Of a DNA stretch of 33,021 nt, positions 32,077 through 33,021 are shown piece after piece. Each line of letters starts with the position of its first letter. Position 1 is the stretch's first letter. Position numbers and translations under genes: made by a program. Source of the DNA: Fulvivirga kasyanovii (GTDB taxonomy: Bacteria; Bacteroidota; Bacteroidia; Cytophagales; Cyclobacteriaceae); NCBI RefSeq assembly GCF_009711405.1, contig NZ_SMLW01000639.1:1-33021 (forward strand), read 5' to 3'. The notes under the pieces are model-generated. The model was given only the letters and a program-made list of their open reading frames with translations, was not told the DNA's origin and did no database searches.

Positions 32077-33021
32077 CTAGCCGATATAAACTTCCAGCAA
32101 TTCTAAATTACCTTCAGGTCTGATCTCTATCTCCTTTAAGGTTGCTGGTATTAAGAACACATCTCCCTGTTGAACCTGCTGCTCACCTCCATCATAGCCG
32201 ATAATGCCCTTCCCTTCCGTAAATATGTAGATCACAAAAGAGTCAACATCAGAATAGTCCAGTGTTTTCTGCTGGGCCAGGTTAAATTTATTTGTTGTAA
32301 AATAAGGAGACTTTACCAGCTCCGAGCGGTCGTTTTGATGAAGTTTATAAGGGGTCTTGTAGTTTTCATGGAAGGTGTAATCCAAAGCATCCAGCGCCTC
32401 CTCCACATGCAGCTCTCGCTTGTTACCCTGGGCATCTACCCTGTCAAAATCGTATATTCTGTAAGTAAGGTCAGAGGTTTGCTGTATCTCAGCCAGCAAA
32501 ATGCCTTTGCCTATAGTATGGATGCGTCCGGCCGGAATGTAAAAAACATCACCTTTGTCAACCTCTACCCTATTCAGTATATCGTTAAGAGTGCCTTTGC
32601 TGAAATGATCACTGTATTGCTCCTTGTTTAAAGGCTGGTTAAATCCCGCAATCAAAGAAGCACCGTCATCAGCCTGCATGATATACCACATCTCGGTCTT
32701 GCCCATGCCATTGTGCCTCGCCTTCGCCAGCACATCATTGGGATGCACCTGCACGGAAAGGTCTTGCTGTGCATCGATAAACTTGATAAGCAAAGGAAAT
32801 TCGTCACCAAATTCAGAGACAACTTTCGACCCCATGATCTCATTCGGGAATTTTCTGAGTAGTTCGTCCAAGGGCATGCCTTCAAACTCACCATTGGCAA
32901 TTTCAGATACATTACCCTTAACGGCAGACAGCTCCCAGGTTTCACCGCAATTTTCAAGCGGGCTAAAATCTTTGTTCAGGATGGTTTTTATTTTATCTCC
33001 GCCCCAAATCTTTTCTTTAAA
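32077..33021 (-). CDS. manA: Class I mannose-6-phosphate isomerase, ManA type (5'-truncated)
   Basis: The frame remains open to the window edge: 48 codons beyond the first internal Met (FKEKIWGGDKI..., CGETWELSAV) belong to the same protein, so about 314 residues are visible and only a short N-terminal piece is missing. Zinc-site motifs: SVQVHPND (Gln, His), KTEMWYI (Glu) and GRIHTIGKG (His). It interconverts mannose 6-phosphate and fructose 6-phosphate, feeding GDP-mannose and exopolysaccharide synthesis. The length matches the short Bacillus-type ManA with a C-terminal cupin (about residues 240-314). It is unrelated in function to the eCIS locus. Confidence 0.93.
   Translation of the reverse strand, partial: FKEKIWGGDKIKTILNKDFSPLENCGETWELSAVKGNVSEIANGEFEGMPLDELLRKFPNEIMGSKVVSEFGDEFPLLIKFIDAQQDLSVQVHPNDVLAKARHNGMGKTEMWYIMQADDGASLIAGFNQPLNKEQYSDHFSKGTLNDILNRVEVDKGDVFYIPAGRIHTIGKGILLAEIQQTSDLTYRIYDFDRVDAQGNKRELHVEEALDALDYTFHENYKTPYKLHQNDRSELVKSPYFTTNKFNLAQQKTLDYSDVDSFVIYIFTEGKGIIGYDGGEQQVQQGDVFLIPATLKEIEIRPEGNLELLEVYIG

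Overview
The window is a Bacteroidota chromosome segment, probably of a Cytophagales-like marine or environmental bacterium (inference from gene style). Pointers are a TonB-dependent receptor ending in phenylalanine, an outer-membrane barrel protein of the PorT-like kind, an nSTAND/WD40 ATPase, a lack of strong Shine-Dalgarno sites, and one intergenic match to the Bacteroidota promoter form TTTG-N19-TAnnTTTG. No rRNA, tRNA, CRISPR array, transposase, integrase or phage capsid/terminase gene was seen.

Layout. (1) 1-5395, plus strand: three genes, namely a membrane-anchored nSTAND ATPase with a seven-blade WD40 propeller (cut at the window edge), an outer-membrane barrel protein, and a lipoprotein with seven propeller-type repeats; they end at a strong terminator. 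(2) 5884-27307, minus strand: one long run of co-directional genes encoding an extracellular contractile injection system (eCIS; the Afp/PVC/AlgoCIS class of phage-tail-like particles). In transcription order it has a membrane-anchored GH18-type glycosidase, a DUF4255/Pvc16-like cap or terminator protein, an unassigned 358-residue protein, a single sheath, a tube, a second tube-like protein, a 58-residue DUF5908-like protein, a LysM tail protein, a VgrG/gp5-gp27-like spike, a PAAR tip, a gp25 baseplate protein, a baseplate J-like (Afp11-type) protein, a short fibre-like protein, a 65-residue protein, an Afp12-like baseplate protein, the tape measure protein, and an exported Lys/Glu-rich protein. 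A terminator facing the same way closes the run at 5884-5908. (3) 27308-28251: a long AT-rich divergent intergenic region. (4) 28252-30487: a TonB-dependent receptor and its terminator. (5) 30488-31128: intergenic DNA with a possible promoter/terminator pair and a possible 31-codon gene just before a 14-bp perfect hairpin. (6) 31129-33021, minus strand: a class II glutamine amidotransferase and a class I mannose-6-phosphate isomerase (cut at the window edge).

How it works together. The eCIS genes are enough to picture a complete sheath, tube, baseplate, spike and cap. Two expected elements are not visible: the CDC48-like AAA+ ATPase (Afp15 type) and a recognisable toxin payload. A terminator-like hairpin directly after the tube gene would let sheath and tube be made in excess of baseplate. 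The most unusual points are the membrane-tethered glycosidase at the head of the eCIS operon, the exported protein at its end, and the envelope-type nSTAND/barrel/propeller-lipoprotein trio that converges on it. All functional links between these and the particle are inference.
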